A stretch of DNA of 64,000 bases from Pseudomonas lini (GTDB taxonomy: Bacteria > Pseudomonadota > Gammaproteobacteria > Pseudomonadales > Pseudomonadaceae). This document shows positions 18,943 through 28,613 of the stretch, in pieces (within the stretch, counting starts at the first letter, position 1; each line of letters opens with the position of its first letter). The notes beneath the pieces are model-generated. The model was given only the letters and a program-made list of their open reading frames with translations, did not search any database and had not been told where the DNA came from. A program made the translations under genes and the position numbers. The DNA is taken from contig NZ_OZ061318.1 in NCBI RefSeq assembly GCF_964063345.1, positions 868,001-932,000 of the forward strand, given 5' to 3'.

Positions 18943-21900
18943 ATGCCCAAACCTGTTGAACGTATGCCGCCGATGCCGCGAATTCAGGCACTTGACCCCA
19001 AACGGTCCGAGCAGAGCTGGGAAAGCGCGCCGCAGTTGCTGGCGGCCCTTAACGGCGCCCGGCTGGGCGCCTGGTATTGGGACATCGAGCGGGGGCAGAT
19101 CAGTTGGTCTCGGGGTACTCAGGCATTGTTCGGCTTCGATCCCCGGCAACCGCTGCCGGAAGACCTGGAATACCTCGACCTGCTGCCTCAGGAGGATCGG
19201 GCGAAAGCTATTCGCGCCTTCAATGCAGTGATCGCCGGCGCCCCGCTGGAACAGGCGATGCACCACCGCATCCGCTGGCCCGACGGCAGTCTGCATTGGC
19301 TGGAAATCAACGGCAGCCTGCTGCCGGACAAAAACGGCCGGCCGCGAATGATTGGGGTCATTCGTGAAATCACCCATCAGCGCCAGCGCGAACAGGCCCT
19401 GAGCAGCTCGGAAAAACGCTTCGCCACGCTGTTTCACCTGTGCCCGAACATGGTCCTGCTGACCCGTCAGGAAGACGGCCTGATCAGCGAAGCCAACCAG
19501 TATTTCGAAAGCCTGTTCGGCTGGCCGGTGCAAGACGCTATCGGCCGAACCACGCTGGAACTGGGCCTTTGGGTGAACCCGGAGCAACGGGTGCAACTGG
19601 TCAAGGCCACCAAGGCCAAAGGCGAGCTGATCAACATGGAGGTGCAATTTCGCGCCAGCAACGGGCAGGTTCACGACGGCATTCTCAGCGCGCAAAAGGT
19701 CGAACTCGAAGGCCAGCCTTATCTGCTGAGCACATTCCTCGACACTACCGAACGCAAAATCGCCGAGCACGCCCTCAAAGACAGCCAGGAACGCCTCGAC
19801 CTGGCCCTGGATTCGGCGCAACTCGGCACCTGGGACTGGCACATTCCCAGCGGCATGCTTTACGGCTCGGCGCGAGCCGCCCAGTTGCATGGGCTGGACC
19901 CCAAACCCTTCCATGAATCCTTCGACGCGTTTTTCGAAGGCGTGCCCGGCGAAGAACGCGACACCATGCGCGACGCCTACCGCAGCTTGCGCGAAGGCCC
20001 GGCCGGCAATTATCAACTGACGTACCGGGTGCAGCTGCAGGACGGCAGTTCGCGCTACCTGGAAAGTCGCGCCAGACTTTATCGCGACGACCACGGCAAC
20101 CCGCTGCGCATGGCTGGCACACTGCTGGACATCACCGATCAGGTGGAACGCGAACAGCAACTGGTGGCGTCGGAAGAGAAATTCGCCACCTTGTTTCAGG
20201 TCAGCCCGGACCCGATTTGCGTCACCCGCCAGGACACCGGCCATTTCATCGAGATCAATTCCAGTTTCACTCAGACATTCGGCTGGAACACCGTCGACGT
20301 GATTGGCCGCAGCGCCGACGAAATCGGCCTGTGGGACGCTTCGGCGAAAAGCCTGCAACGGATCGAGCGGGTCATCCGCGAACAGGGCCTGAACAATGTG
20401 GCGATCATCGTTCAGCACAAGGACGGGCAGTCCCTGACCTGCGTGATATCGAGCCGACAGATCAGCGTCGGCGACCAGCCGTGCATCGTCACCACCCTGC
20501 GCGACATCACCCAGCAGCAACGTTCGGAAGCGGCGCTCAAGGCCAGCGAGGAGAAGTTCGCCAAGGCCTTCCACTCAAGCCCCGACGCCATCACCATTAC
20601 CGAACGCGATACCGGACGCTACCTGGAGGTTAACGACGGTTTCTGTCGCCTGACCGGCTACCGCGCCGATGAAGTGATCGGCCGCACGGTGTATCAGGTC
20701 GGTATCTGGGCCGAAGAAAAACAACGCTCGGCGTTGCTGGCAGAACTACAGATCAAGGGCCGGGTTCACCATCAGGAAATGCTCGGGCGCAACAAACGCG
20801 GCGAGTTGCTGACGGTCGAAGTCTCGGTGGAGCCGATCACCCTCAACGAAACAGCGTGCCTGCTGCTGACCGCGCGGGACGTCAGCCTGCTGAAAAATGC
20901 CGAAGCGCAGATTCGTCACCTGGCCTATCACGACCCGCTGACCAACCTGCCCAACCGCGCCCTATTGATGGATCGTCTGAGCCAGCAGATCGCCCTGCTC
21001 AAACGCCACAACCTGCGCGGCGCGCTGATGTTCCTCGATCTCGACCACTTCAAGCACATCAACGATTCCCTCGGCCATCCGGTGGGCGATACGGTGCTGC
21101 AGATCATCACCGCGCGCCTTGAGGCCAGCGTGCGCATGGAGGACACCGTCGCACGCCTGGGCGGTGACGAATTCGTGGTGTTGCTCAGCGGCCTGGAAGG
21201 TTCGCGCAGCGACGTCAGCGCTCAGGTCCGGGAGTTGGCGGACACCTTGCGCGAACTGCTGTCCGAACCGATGTTCCTCGATGGACAGCGCCTGCAAGTG
21301 ACGCCGAGCATCGGCATTGCGCTGATCCCCGACCATGGCTCGACCCCGACCGACCTGCTCAAACGCGCCGATATCGCTCTTTACCGCGCCAAAGACTCGG
21401 GCCGCAACACCACGCAGATGTATCACAACACCATGCAAAAGGCCGCCAGCGAACGCCTGCGCATGGAAACCGACCTGCGCCTGGCCCTTTCCCGGGGTGA
21501 GTTCAGCGTGCAATACCAACCTCAGGTGGATGCTCGAGACAACCGCATAACCGGCGCCGAGGCTCTGGTGCGCTGGCACCATCCACAACTGGGCGCGCAA
21601 TCGCCCACCGAGTTCATCAAGGTGCTGGAAGACAGCGGGCTGATTCTGGAAGTCGGCACGTGGATTCTCGACGAAGCCTGCAAGGCCTTCAAACAACTGA
21701 CTGCCAAAGGTCTGATCGACCCGCTCAATTTCAGCCTGTGTGTGAACATCAGCCCCCGGCAATTCCGTCAGAACGATTTCGTCGAACGCATCGAACACAG
21801 CCTCGGCAGCCACGGCCTGCCCTGCTCGCTGCTGAAACTGGAAATCACCGAAGGCATCGTCATTCAGAATCTGGACGATACCATCAGCAAAATGCGGCGC

Positions 21901-22221
21901 CTGAAAAAAATCGGCGTCAGTTTCGCCATGGATGATTTCGGTACCGGTTATTCCTCGCTGACCTACCTCAAGCGCCTGCCGGTAGACACCCTGAAAATCG
22001 ACCAGTCGTTCATCCGCGACGCCACCACCGATCCCAACGATGCCGAAATCATTCGCGCCATCGTCGCCATGGCCCGCAGCCTGGAGCTGGAAGTCATCGC
22101 CGAAGGGGTGGAAACCCTGGAGCAGCTGGAGTTTTTGCAGGGGCTGGGCTGCCACTTGTATCAAGGGTATTTACACAGCCGGCCGCTGTTGGTGGAGGAG
22201 TTTCAGAAACTTCTCAAATGA
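18943..22221 (+). CDS. Multi-PAS GGDEF-EAL c-di-GMP signalling protein
   Basis: Soluble sensor enzyme of 1092 residues with no membrane segment. About five PAS domains in series: roughly 33-150, 155-275, 280-400, 405-525 and 530-650, each ending in a PAC-like DITxQ/DVS segment. The GGDEF domain follows with an intact GGDEF at about residue 740 and an RMED allosteric I-site five residues before it. The EAL domain has E-A-L at about residue 873 (AEALVRWHHP), DDFGTGYSSL and VIAEGVET. Both catalytic signatures are complete, so it could make or break c-di-GMP; EAL-dominant activity is common for this layout. Related PAS 2, 4 and 5 share FATLF/FAKAF starts, suggesting internal duplication. Confidence 0.93.
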   Translation: MPKPVERMPPMPRIQALDPKRSEQSWESAPQLLAALNGARLGAWYWDIERGQISWSRGTQALFGFDPRQPLPEDLEYLDLLPQEDRAKAIRAFNAVIAGAPLEQAMHHRIRWPDGSLHWLEINGSLLPDKNGRPRMIGVIREITHQRQREQALSSSEKRFATLFHLCPNMVLLTRQEDGLISEANQYFESLFGWPVQDAIGRTTLELGLWVNPEQRVQLVKATKAKGELINMEVQFRASNGQVHDGILSAQKVELEGQPYLLSTFLDTTERKIAEHALKDSQERLDLALDSAQLGTWDWHIPSGMLYGSARAAQLHGLDPKPFHESFDAFFEGVPGEERDTMRDAYRSLREGPAGNYQLTYRVQLQDGSSRYLESRARLYRDDHGNPLRMAGTLLDITDQVEREQQLVASEEKFATLFQVSPDPICVTRQDTGHFIEINSSFTQTFGWNTVDVIGRSADEIGLWDASAKSLQRIERVIREQGLNNVAIIVQHKDGQSLTCVISSRQISVGDQPCIVTTLRDITQQQRSEAALKASEEKFAKAFHSSPDAITITERDTGRYLEVNDGFCRLTGYRADEVIGRTVYQVGIWAEEKQRSALLAELQIKGRVHHQEMLGRNKRGELLTVEVSVEPITLNETACLLLTARDVSLLKNAEAQIRHLAYHDPLTNLPNRALLMDRLSQQIALLKRHNLRGALMFLDLDHFKHINDSLGHPVGDTVLQIITARLEASVRMEDTVARLGGDEFVVLLSGLEGSRSDVSAQVRELADTLRELLSEPMFLDGQRLQVTPSIGIALIPDHGSTPTDLLKRADIALYRAKDSGRNTTQMYHNTMQKAASERLRMETDLRLALSRGEFSVQYQPQVDARDNRITGAEALVRWHHPQLGAQSPTEFIKVLEDSGLILEVGTWILDEACKAFKQLTAKGLIDPLNFSLCVNISPRQFRQNDFVERIEHSLGSHGLPCSLLKLEITEGIVIQNLDDTISKMRRLKKIGVSFAMDDFGTGYSSLTYLKRLPVDTLKIDQSFIRDATTDPNDAEIIRAIVAMARSLELEVIAEGVETLEQLEFLQGLGCHLYQGYLHSRPLLVEEFQKLLK

Positions 22222-22238
22222 GTCGGACACAGGCACAA

Positions 22239-22267
22239 AAAAGGGCGCCAGTGGATGGCGCCCTTTT
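22239..22267. terminator. Bidirectional terminator between the GGDEF-EAL gene and ibpA
   Basis: AAAAGGGCGCCA (22239-22250) and TGGCGCCCTTTT (22256-22267) form a perfect 12-bp stem with a five-base loop. It has A on one side and T on the other, so it can serve the two convergent genes. Confidence 0.88.
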
Positions 22268-22279
22268 CGTTGCTCTGAC

Positions 22280-22726
22280 TTAGTGCTGCAGAGCCGGTTT
22301 TTCCGTCCCGTTGATCGGGATGCGTTTGGCTTTCGCTTCTTCCGGAATCACGCGCAGCAGGTCGATACTCAACAAACCGTTGCGCAGTTCGGCGGCCTTG
22401 ATTTCAATATGGTCCGCCAGACGGAACGACAGTTTGAAGGCGCGCTGCGCGATGCCTTGGTACAGGTAAGTGACGCTTTCGTCCGCGTCACGTTTGCCGC
22501 CACTGATGGTCAGCACACCTTTCTCCACTTGCAGGTCCAGGTCTTCTTCCTGGAAACCGGCGGCCGCTACGACAATGCGGTATTGGTCATCACCGTATTT
22601 TTCAACGTTGTAGGGTGGATAGGTGCTGCCTGGCTCATTACGCAGGGCGGTTTCGAACAGGTCGTTGAAACGGTCGAAACCTACCGAGGAACGGAACAGT
22701 GGGGCCAGGGAAAATGCAGTACTCAT
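22280..22726 (-). CDS. ibpA: Small heat-shock protein, Hsp20/IbpA family
   Basis: ATP-independent holdase that binds unfolding proteins. Its 148 residues begin MSTAFSLAPLFRSSVGFDRFNDLFETAL, as in IbpA. The alpha-crystallin domain covers about 40-130 (YPPYNVEKYGDDQYRIVVAAAGF ... AFKLSFRLADHIEIKAAELRNGLLSIDL) and the C-terminal I-x-I motif appears as RIPI. It is a single gene with a sigma-32-like promoter and a ROSE-like leader. Confidence 0.94.
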   Translation of the reverse strand: MSTAFSLAPLFRSSVGFDRFNDLFETALRNEPGSTYPPYNVEKYGDDQYRIVVAAAGFQEEDLDLQVEKGVLTISGGKRDADESVTYLYQGIAQRAFKLSFRLADHIEIKAAELRNGLLSIDLLRVIPEEAKAKRIPINGTEKPALQH

Positions 22727-22795
22727 GATTCAAATCTCCTGAACATAATCAGCAAGTTTTTTTGTCTCCGCGACCCGAATTCGGCATCGCGTAAT
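22727..22795 (-). promoter_or_regulatory. ROSE-like RNA thermometer in the ibpA leader
   Basis: In the untranslated leader, read on the minus strand, CTTGCT (22751-22756) can pair with the Shine-Dalgarno AGGAGA (22735-22740), with a UUGCU-type anti-SD element as in ROSE thermometers. A further upstream stem CGCGATGCCGAATTCGGGTCGCG can also form. Melting at high temperature would free the ribosome site. This is inferred from sequence pairing only. Confidence 0.6.
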
Positions 22796-22799
22796 CCTT

Positions 22800-22827
22800 A
22801 GATAAGGACCGCTGATTACTTTTCAAG
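22800..22827 (-). promoter_or_regulatory. Sigma-32-like promoter of ibpA
   Basis: On the minus strand CTTGAAA (22821-22827) is followed after 13 bases by CCTTATCT (22800-22807). The -35 box is a full match to the heat-shock consensus, while the -10 box is a weak match to CCCCATNT. Confidence 0.55.
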
Positions 22828-22856
22828 AGCTCTTTTTCTGTTTTTTTAAAGTAGCT

Positions 22857-23816
22857 TCAGGCCGCTTCAGACACCTGCAGACCCAGTAAACGCGAGACAT
22901 TATCCAGTTCGGTCTCACGACGCAGGACGGTGAACAGCTCTACCGCTTCAGGATAATTGCGGGTCAACATCGCCAGCCATTGCTTCAAGCGACCCGGCGA
23001 TTGACGTGGCGTCATCTGCGCCTTGGCTTGCAGCCAGAAGTCCTGAATCAGCGGCAGCAACTCGGCCCAAGTCATCTCGACAACGTCTTCACCGGCGCGA
23101 GCGGCAGCGATTTGCCGGGCCAGATCCGGGCGCGATACCAGACCACGACCGAGCATGATGTCTTCGACACCACTGATCTCGCGGCAACGACGCCAGTCCT
23201 CGACGCTCCAGATATCGCCGTTGGCAAACACCGGCACCTTGACCACGTCCTGCACCCGAGGAATCCATTCCCAGTGAGCTGGCGGCTTGTAGCCATCGGT
23301 CTTGGTCCGCGCATGAACCACGATGTGCGCCGCGCCGCCTTCGGCCAGAGCCGTGGCGCAAACCAGCGCACCGTCCGGGCTGTCGAAGCCGAGGCGCATC
23401 TTGGCGGTCACCGGAATGTGCGCGGGTACGGCACGACGGACGTGCTCGACGATTTGGTTGAGCAGTTCAGGCTCTTTGAGCAGCACCGCGCCGCCACGGG
23501 ATTTGTTGACGGTCTTGGCCGGGCAGCCGAAGTTCAGGTCGATGACTTCGGAACCCAACTCGCAGGCCAGTGCGGCGTTTTCCGCCAGGCACACCGGATC
23601 GGAGCCGAGCAACTGCACTCGTAGTGGAACGCCGGACGCGGTTCGGGCGCCGGTCAGCAGTTCCGGGCCGAACTTGTGGTAATAGGCAGGCGTGAGCAGC
23701 TGATCGTTGATCCGAATGAATTCGGTCACGCACCAATCAATACCGCCCACACGAGTCAGCACGTCCCGCAGGATGTTGTCGACCAACCCCTCCATGGGCG
23801 CCAAAGCAATTTGCAT
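22857..23816 (-). CDS. dusC: tRNA-dihydrouridine(16) synthase DusC
   Basis: FMN enzyme that reduces U16 in tRNA. It starts [20 protein letters not shown]; the ATG at 23814-23816 is preferred to an upstream TTG. The catalytic cysteine lies in [20 protein letters not shown] near residue 98, followed by the FMN motifs TAKMRLG, VVHARTK and ANGDIWS. Its 319 residues and the EFIRI segment fit DusC better than DusA or DusB. Confidence 0.9.
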   Translation of the reverse strand: MQIALAPMEGLVDNILRDVLTRVGGIDWCVTEFIRINDQLLTPAYYHKFGPELLTGARTASGVPLRVQLLGSDPVCLAENAALACELGSEVIDLNFGCPAKTVNKSRGGAVLLKEPELLNQIVEHVRRAVPAHIPVTAKMRLGFDSPDGALVCATALAEGGAAHIVVHARTKTDGYKPPAHWEWIPRVQDVVKVPVFANGDIWSVEDWRRCREISGVEDIMLGRGLVSRPDLARQIAAARAGEDVVEMTWAELLPLIQDFWLQAKAQMTPRQSPGRLKQWLAMLTRNYPEAVELFTVLRRETELDNVSRLLGLQVSEAA

Positions 23817-23885
23817 GAAAAACACACTCAACGAAAAACGTGCGGCAGTTTACTGGATTATCTAATGAAAGACTTGCGCATACCT

Positions 23886-23981
23886 CTGTGGCGAGGGAGC
23901 TTGCTCCCGCTGGAGCGCAAAGCGGTCCCCTGCAATGGAGAGTGCTGCGCACTCTAACGGGAGCAAGCTCCCTCGCCACAG
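23886..23981. repeat. REP pair downstream of the thioesterase gene
   Basis: CTGTGGCGAGGGAGCTTGCTCCCGC (23886-23910) is inverted as CGGGAGCAAGCTCCCTCGCCACAG (23958-23981). A second inner palindrome AGAGTGCTGCGCACTCT lies between. This is a different REP subfamily from the GCGGGCAAGC type. Confidence 0.85.
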
Positions 23982-23988
23982 GACCGTG

Positions 23989-24426
23989 TTAGCTTGGAAC
24001 TTGCAATGCAGGCCCGTAGCCCTCGATAAACTCCGCCGGCATGCGCTTGGGCTTGCCGGTCGACAGTTCGATACACACGAAAGTGGTCTGTGCCCGCAGC
24101 AACGTCGTGTTGTCGCTGGGGCGCTTCAACTGGAAGTGTCGGGTCATTTTCAGGCGCTGATCCCAATCGACGATCCAGGTCGCCAGCTGCAACTCATCGC
24201 CCTCATAGGCTGCCGCCAGGTAATCGATCTCGTGTCGCACCACTGCCATCGCCCGATCCAGCCGCCGGTACTCGACCAGATCCAGGCCCAGCCGTTGCGA
24301 GTGGCGCCAGGCGCAGCGTTCGAGCCAGGTCACGTACACCGCGTTGTTCGCGTGGCCCAGCCCGTCGATGTCCTCGGCGCCCACTTCCAGATCAATGATA
24401 AACGGCGTTGCCCGATCCCAGCCCAT
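23989..24426 (-). CDS. Acyl-CoA thioesterase, 4HBT/YbgC-like hotdog family
   Basis: Single hotdog domain of 145 residues beginning MGWDRATPFIIDLEVGAEDIDGLGHANNAVYVTWLERCAW. The DxDxxGHxNN segment near residue 18 is the usual active-site strand-helix of 4-hydroxybenzoyl-CoA-thioesterase-like enzymes. It probably hydrolyses an acyl-CoA; the substrate is not evident. It is not clearly linked to its neighbours, though it runs in the same direction as the hydrolase gene 48 bases upstream. Confidence 0.85.
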   Translation of the reverse strand: MGWDRATPFIIDLEVGAEDIDGLGHANNAVYVTWLERCAWRHSQRLGLDLVEYRRLDRAMAVVRHEIDYLAAAYEGDELQLATWIVDWDQRLKMTRHFQLKRPSDNTTLLRAQTTFVCIELSTGKPKRMPAEFIEGYGPALQVPS

Positions 24427-24474
24427 GCCCCACTCCCGGTCAGATTATTTCGACCGGGGCAGTGTAACGGATGC

Positions 24475-25308
24475 TCAGGCCGATTGGCGCGATTGCAGAC
24501 TGCGACCGGCCAGCAGCGAAAGAACGCCGTCAATCACCCGCGGATCGGCGAGCACCCGCTGATGACCGCCCTCTTCCAGGCGCAACAGACGGCTATCGAA
24601 CCAGGCTTCGTGGATCAATTGGGATTCCTTGACTGGAACAAAGTTGTCGTCCTCGGCATGAACGATCAACCCCGGCATGTCGAGCTGATAGTGCGCAACA
24701 TCCAGCGCGGCGGCGCGCATGCCGACGTCTTTCTCGACCTGGCGAATAAACGCCGAACGCGCTTTTGGCGGCAGGCGCACATAGCGTGCGAACCCACGCA
24801 GTACCCCGAGAATTCGCGCCGGGGCGGCGATCGAGACCAGGGTTTCGGTGCGCAAGCCCAGCTGAACCGCGAGCATGGCACTGGCGCCGCCCATGGAGTG
24901 ACCGATCACTGCTTGCAGCGGCGGCAACTCAGCGGCCGCTTCGAGCATGGCGCGAGCGAACAGCACCACATTAGCCTCGCGACCAGGCGAACGACCGTGA
25001 GCCGGACCGTCCAGGGCAACCACGGTGTAACCGGCATCGACCAGCGCGGTGATCAGCGAGGCAAACTGTGTCGGCCGACCCTCCCAGCCGTGCATCAACA
25101 ACACCGCCGGCCCTTGTCCCCAACGCAGCGCGGAGAGGCCGAAGCGCAAGGTGATTCGTTCGGATTTCGCCAGCAGCGGCAACTCCCAGTCACGCGGCAG
25201 CAATTGCCGCGGGGTCATGAATGCCAGGCGCATCTTGCTCGCCACCAGCTTCGGTGCGAACCAGCCCAAGGTGCCATTAACGCCACGAACCCAGCTCAAC
25301 GTGTTCAT
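24475..25308 (-). CDS. Alpha/beta hydrolase
   Basis: Serine hydrolase of 277 residues. The oxyanion segment is LMHGWEGRPTQF, the nucleophile elbow is VIGHSMGGASAM with Ser near residue 140, the acid is in VHAEDDNFVPVKESQ, and the base is in LEEGGHQRVL near residue 250. The catalytic triad is therefore complete. No signal peptide is seen, so cytoplasmic. Substrate unknown. A TetR gene lies immediately upstream with 30 bases between, so co-transcription from the TetR promoter is likely. Confidence 0.85.
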   Translation of the reverse strand: MNTLSWVRGVNGTLGWFAPKLVASKMRLAFMTPRQLLPRDWELPLLAKSERITLRFGLSALRWGQGPAVLLMHGWEGRPTQFASLITALVDAGYTVVALDGPAHGRSPGREANVVLFARAMLEAAAELPPLQAVIGHSMGGASAMLAVQLGLRTETLVSIAAPARILGVLRGFARYVRLPPKARSAFIRQVEKDVGMRAAALDVAHYQLDMPGLIVHAEDDNFVPVKESQLIHEAWFDSRLLRLEEGGHQRVLADPRVIDGVLSLLAGRSLQSRQSA

Positions 25309-25338
25309 CGCCCATCTCCTCAGGCTGATGCCTTTAGG

Positions 25339-25878
25339 TCATAACACCGCCGACTTCGCGGCGCGCAGCAAACGATCGGATAACTCTCCTGGCCCCAGCG
25401 CCCGCGCCAGAGCCAAACCACCGACCATCAAGGCCAAGTCGGCCAAGGCTTTGTTGGCCTCTTCCGGGCTGGCCGCCAACTGCGCGACCATCAACTCAAC
25501 ATGCTCATTCAACGCCACACGAAATTCGTCCGGCAGACGGCCCAGCTCGCCGACGGACGCCGGAATCGGACACGCCTGCTCGCTGGAATCACGGTGTTTA
25601 CGCGACAGATAGAACGCTGCGACCAACGCGCGACGCTCTTCACCGGTCAACTCGGCGTCCATGTCCGCGATCAAGGCACGACGATGGCTGAGCAGCTGCT
25701 TGAATGCTTCCAGCATCAATGCGTCCTTGCTTTCGAAGTGGGCGTAGAAGCCGCCGACCGTCAGGCCTGCCGCGCCCATCACTTCGCCCACGCTCGGCTC
25801 GGCCGGGCCGCGCTGGATCAGAGCGGCACTGGCAGCCTTGAGGATGCGTTCGCGGGTTTGAGCTTTTTTATCGTTCAT
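25339..25878 (-). CDS. TetR/AcrR-family regulator
   Basis: TetR repressor of 179 residues. The N-terminal HTH is RERILKAASAALIQRGPAEPSVGEVMGAAGLTVGGFYAHFESKDALMLEAF. The C-terminal ligand domain shows a conserved CPIPASVGEL segment found in a TetR group next to hydrolases. A perfect palindrome upstream suggests self-control of the tetR-hydrolase unit. Confidence 0.9.
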   Translation of the reverse strand: MNDKKAQTRERILKAASAALIQRGPAEPSVGEVMGAAGLTVGGFYAHFESKDALMLEAFKQLLSHRRALIADMDAELTGEERRALVAAFYLSRKHRDSSEQACPIPASVGELGRLPDEFRVALNEHVELMVAQLAASPEEANKALADLALMVGGLALARALGPGELSDRLLRAAKSAVL

Positions 25879-25901
25879 CGTTGCCTCCGAATATTACGAC
25901 T

Positions 25902-25914
25902 AGAATATTATTCT
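25902..25914. promoter_or_regulatory. Candidate TetR operator
   Basis: AGAATA-T-TATTCT is a perfect inverted repeat 24 bases upstream of the TetR start, where a -10 box would be expected. A further partial copy (GAATATTACGAC) lies closer to the gene. Confidence 0.5.
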
Positions 25915-26004
25915 CATAATAATTTTCCGCAAGTCGTGGATGTGACCGCTGGTCTGAAGAAGTTTTGAGGAAAAAGGAGAGTTGGCCAAACGCTAGACAA
26001 ACAA

Positions 26005-26033
26005 AAGGGCCATTCAATAATTGAATGACCCTT
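26005..26033 (-). terminator. Terminator of the tRNA operon
   Basis: AAGGGCCATTCAA (26005-26017) and TTGAATGACCCTT (26021-26033) form a stem with one mismatch. On the minus strand it ends in TTTTGT. It lies 25 bases beyond the last tRNA-Glu. Confidence 0.75.
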
Positions 26034-26057
26034 AAAATCCCGCAGAGCGGGTAATCG

Positions 26058-26133
26058 TGGCGTCCCCTAGGGGACTCGAACCCCTGTTACCGCCGTGAAA
26101 GGGCGGTGTCCTAGGCCACTAGACGAAGGGGAC
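26058..26133 (-). tRNA. tRNA-Glu (anticodon UUC)
   Basis: 76-nt cloverleaf read on the minus strand from GTCCCCTTCGTCTAGTGG to GGGGACGCCA. The anticodon stem CCGCC/GGCGG encloses CTTTCAC with anticodon TTC. CCA is encoded. It is identical to the second copy at 26343-26418. Confidence 0.97.
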
Positions 26134-26213
26134 ACAAACCCTTCTATACAACTGATCAGTGCTGAGAGCTGATCGATTCAAGGCCGGTGTGGCCAGACCT
26201 TGAACTGTAAAAT

Positions 26214-26289
<76 letters not shown>

Positions 26290-26342
26290 GGATTTTTCGC
26301 CTCGCGGCGGAGCGACATCTTGCAACATCGCTTCTGTAAAAC

Positions 26343-26418
26343 TGGCGTCCCCTAGGGGACTCGAACCCCTGTTACCGCCGTGAAAGGGCGGTGTCCTAGG
26401 CCACTAGACGAAGGGGAC
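26343..26418 (-). tRNA. tRNA-Glu (anticodon UUC), second copy
   Basis: Same 76-base sequence as 26058-26133. Its downstream spacer of about 80 bases is also conserved, so the Ala-Glu pair is a tandem duplication. Confidence 0.97.
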
Positions 26419-26497
26419 GCAAACCCTTCTATACAACTGATCAACGCTGAGTGTTGATCGCTTCAAGGCCGGTGTGGCCAGACCTTGAAGTGTAAAT

Positions 26498-26573
<76 letters not shown>

Positions 26574-26719
26574 TCATCGCTGAGGACGGGGCGAATCTTA
26601 ATGGCGCATCGGAAGGCTGTCAAACTTATTTTTAACAATTTCCAAAATTTTTTGCCCACATAACAATCACTTACCGCCCTCCCCCCGTAAATTCGGGTTT
26701 TCGGGGAGAGTGCAGGCCC

Positions 26720-26820
26720 TGTAGGAGCGAGCGGTGCGGCGATCCAACTTGCCCGCGAAGGCGTCTGGTCTGGCACAACACCGCGTCATCGTTCTTCGCG
26801 GGCAAGCCTCGCTCCTACAG
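26720..26820. repeat. Extended REPIN between gltX and the tRNA array
   Basis: TGTAGGAGCGAGCGGTGCGGCGATCC...CTTGCCCGCGAAG on the left and CTTCGCGGGCAAGCCTCGCTCCTACAG on the right. The left arm carries an extra GGTGCGGCGATCC insert, also present in the element at 32272-32376. Confidence 0.8.
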
Positions 26821-26826
26821 GAGGAA

Positions 26827-28308
26827 TCAGGCGATATTGCCCAACAGTTTTTCCCACTCCTTGTTTTCCTTCTTCGACACGCCGCCCAGCAGGTCGATGG
26901 CCTGGCGCAGACGGAAACGGGTCAGGTCCGGACCGAGGATCTCCATCGCGTCGAGCACCGATACCGAGCTGGCCTGGCCTGTGATCGCGGCGAACATCAG
27001 CGGCATGGCGTCACGCAGCTTCAACTCCAGCGATTCGACCACCGCCTGAATGGTTGCAGTAATGCTGTCCTTCTCCCACTGGCGCAGGCTTTCCAGCTTC
27101 CACAGGATCAGTTGCATCAACTGACGAACCTGATCACCCGAGAGCTTCTTGGATTCGAACAGTTTGGCGTCCGGATTCACACCACCGGCGAAGAAGAAAC
27201 CGGCCAGCGGTGCGACCTGGCTGAAGGTTTCAACCCGGCCCTGCACATGCGGCGCGATCTTCATCATGTATTCCGGGTTCAGTGCCCACTTTTGCAGACG
27301 AGCGGCAAACTCTTCCACTGGCAGGTCACGCAGCCATTGACCGTTGAGCCACGACAGCTTCTCGATGTCGAAAATCGGCCCGCCGAGAGAAACGCGCTGC
27401 AGGTCGAAGTTGTCGACCATTTCCTGCAGCGAGAACTTCTCGCGCTCGTCCGGCATCGACCAGCCCATGCGGCCCAGGTAGTTGAGCATTGCTTCCGGCA
27501 TGAAGCCCATGCGCTCGTAGAACGTCACCGAGGTCGGGTTCTTGCGCTTGGACAGCTTGCTCTTGTCCGGGTTACGCAGCAGCGGCATGTAGCACAGCTG
27601 CGGTTGTTCCCAGCCGAAGTATTCGTACAAGAGGATCAGTTTCGGTGCCGAAGGCAGCCATTCTTCACCACGCAAGACGTGAGTGATGCCCATCAGGTGG
27701 TCATCGACCACGTTGGCCAGGAAGTACGTCGGCAGGCCGTCGGTCTTCATCAGCACTTGCATGTCCATGCGATCCCACGGGATCTCGACGTCGCCACGGA
27801 GCATGTCAGGCACCACGCACACGCCTTCGGTCGGCACTTTCATGCGGATGACGTGTGGCTCGCCGGCGGCCAGGCGGCGCGCGACTTCATCCGCAGAGAG
27901 CAACAGCGCACGACCGTCGTAACGCGGGGTTTCGCCACGAGCCATTTGCTCGGCGCGCATCTGGTCCAATTCTTCGGCTGTGCAGAAGCACGGGAAGGCA
28001 TGACCCATGTCGACCAATTGCTGGCAGTACTTCTGATAGATATCGCCGCGCTCACTCTGACGGTAAGGACCGTGCGGGCCGCCGACGTCCGGGCCTTCGC
28101 TCCAGTCGATACCCAACCAGCGCAGGGCGTCGTAAATCTGCTGTTCGGACTCGCGGGTCGAACGCAGCTGGTCGGTATCTTCGATCCGCAGGATGAACTC
28201 ACCGCCATGCTGCTTGGCAAAGCAGTAGTTGAACAAAGCGATGTAAGCGGTACCTACGTGGGGATCCCCGGTAGGCGATGGCGCGATGCGAGTGCGGACG
28301 GTGGTCAT
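26827..28308 (-). CDS. gltX: Glutamyl-tRNA synthetase
   Basis: Class I synthetase that charges tRNA-Glu. The ATG at 28306-28308 gives [26 protein letters not shown], the HIGH-type site reading HVGT. The KMSKS site reads KLSKRKN near residue 249. Also seen are [19 protein letters not shown] and [15 protein letters not shown]. Its 493 residues are normal for the gammaproteobacterial enzyme. An extended upstream reading to 28467 is intergenic. The tRNA-Glu genes it serves lie immediately downstream on the same strand. Confidence 0.97.
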   Translation of the reverse strand: MTTVRTRIAPSPTGDPHVGTAYIALFNYCFAKQHGGEFILRIEDTDQLRSTRESEQQIYDALRWLGIDWSEGPDVGGPHGPYRQSERGDIYQKYCQQLVDMGHAFPCFCTAEELDQMRAEQMARGETPRYDGRALLLSADEVARRLAAGEPHVIRMKVPTEGVCVVPDMLRGDVEIPWDRMDMQVLMKTDGLPTYFLANVVDDHLMGITHVLRGEEWLPSAPKLILLYEYFGWEQPQLCYMPLLRNPDKSKLSKRKNPTSVTFYERMGFMPEAMLNYLGRMGWSMPDEREKFSLQEMVDNFDLQRVSLGGPIFDIEKLSWLNGQWLRDLPVEEFAARLQKWALNPEYMMKIAPHVQGRVETFSQVAPLAGFFFAGGVNPDAKLFESKKLSGDQVRQLMQLILWKLESLRQWEKDSITATIQAVVESLELKLRDAMPLMFAAITGQASSVSVLDAMEILGPDLTRFRLRQAIDLLGGVSKKENKEWEKLLGNIA

Positions 28309-28489
28309 GGCATGTCTCGAAAAGAATAAAAAGCGAAGATCAAACAAGAGGCGAATGGTAACAGGCGATAGCCGCCCGGCTCCAGTCAGCAGGGCATATA
28401 AGCCAATATTGCATTGGGGATCTATCAGGAGGTTGCAGGCAGGGCTGAAGGCTTGGGAAGTGCGCAATTGATATTTGTAGTGTTCCGGC

Positions 28490-28594
28490 GGGCCTCATCG
28501 CGGGCAAGCCCGCTCCCACAAGGATTGAGGGTATTCACACAATATGTGACCACCTACAGACCCTGTGGGAGCGGGCTTGCCCGCGATGAGGCCC
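28490..28594. repeat. REPIN between uvrB and gltX
   Basis: GGCCTCATCGCGGGCAAGCCCGCTCCCACA and TGTGGGAGCGGGCTTGCCCGCGATGAGGCC, each about 30 bases, are near-perfect inverted copies with about 45 bases between. It ends 20 bases from the uvrB stop. Confidence 0.9.
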
Positions 28595-28613
28595 GCCCCA
28601 TTCATTGCACATC

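Noticed and set aside
18922..20574. 550-residue minus-strand frame opposite the multi-PAS gene
   Set aside because: The sense frame holds repeated PAS domains and an intact GGDEF/EAL; the antisense has none.
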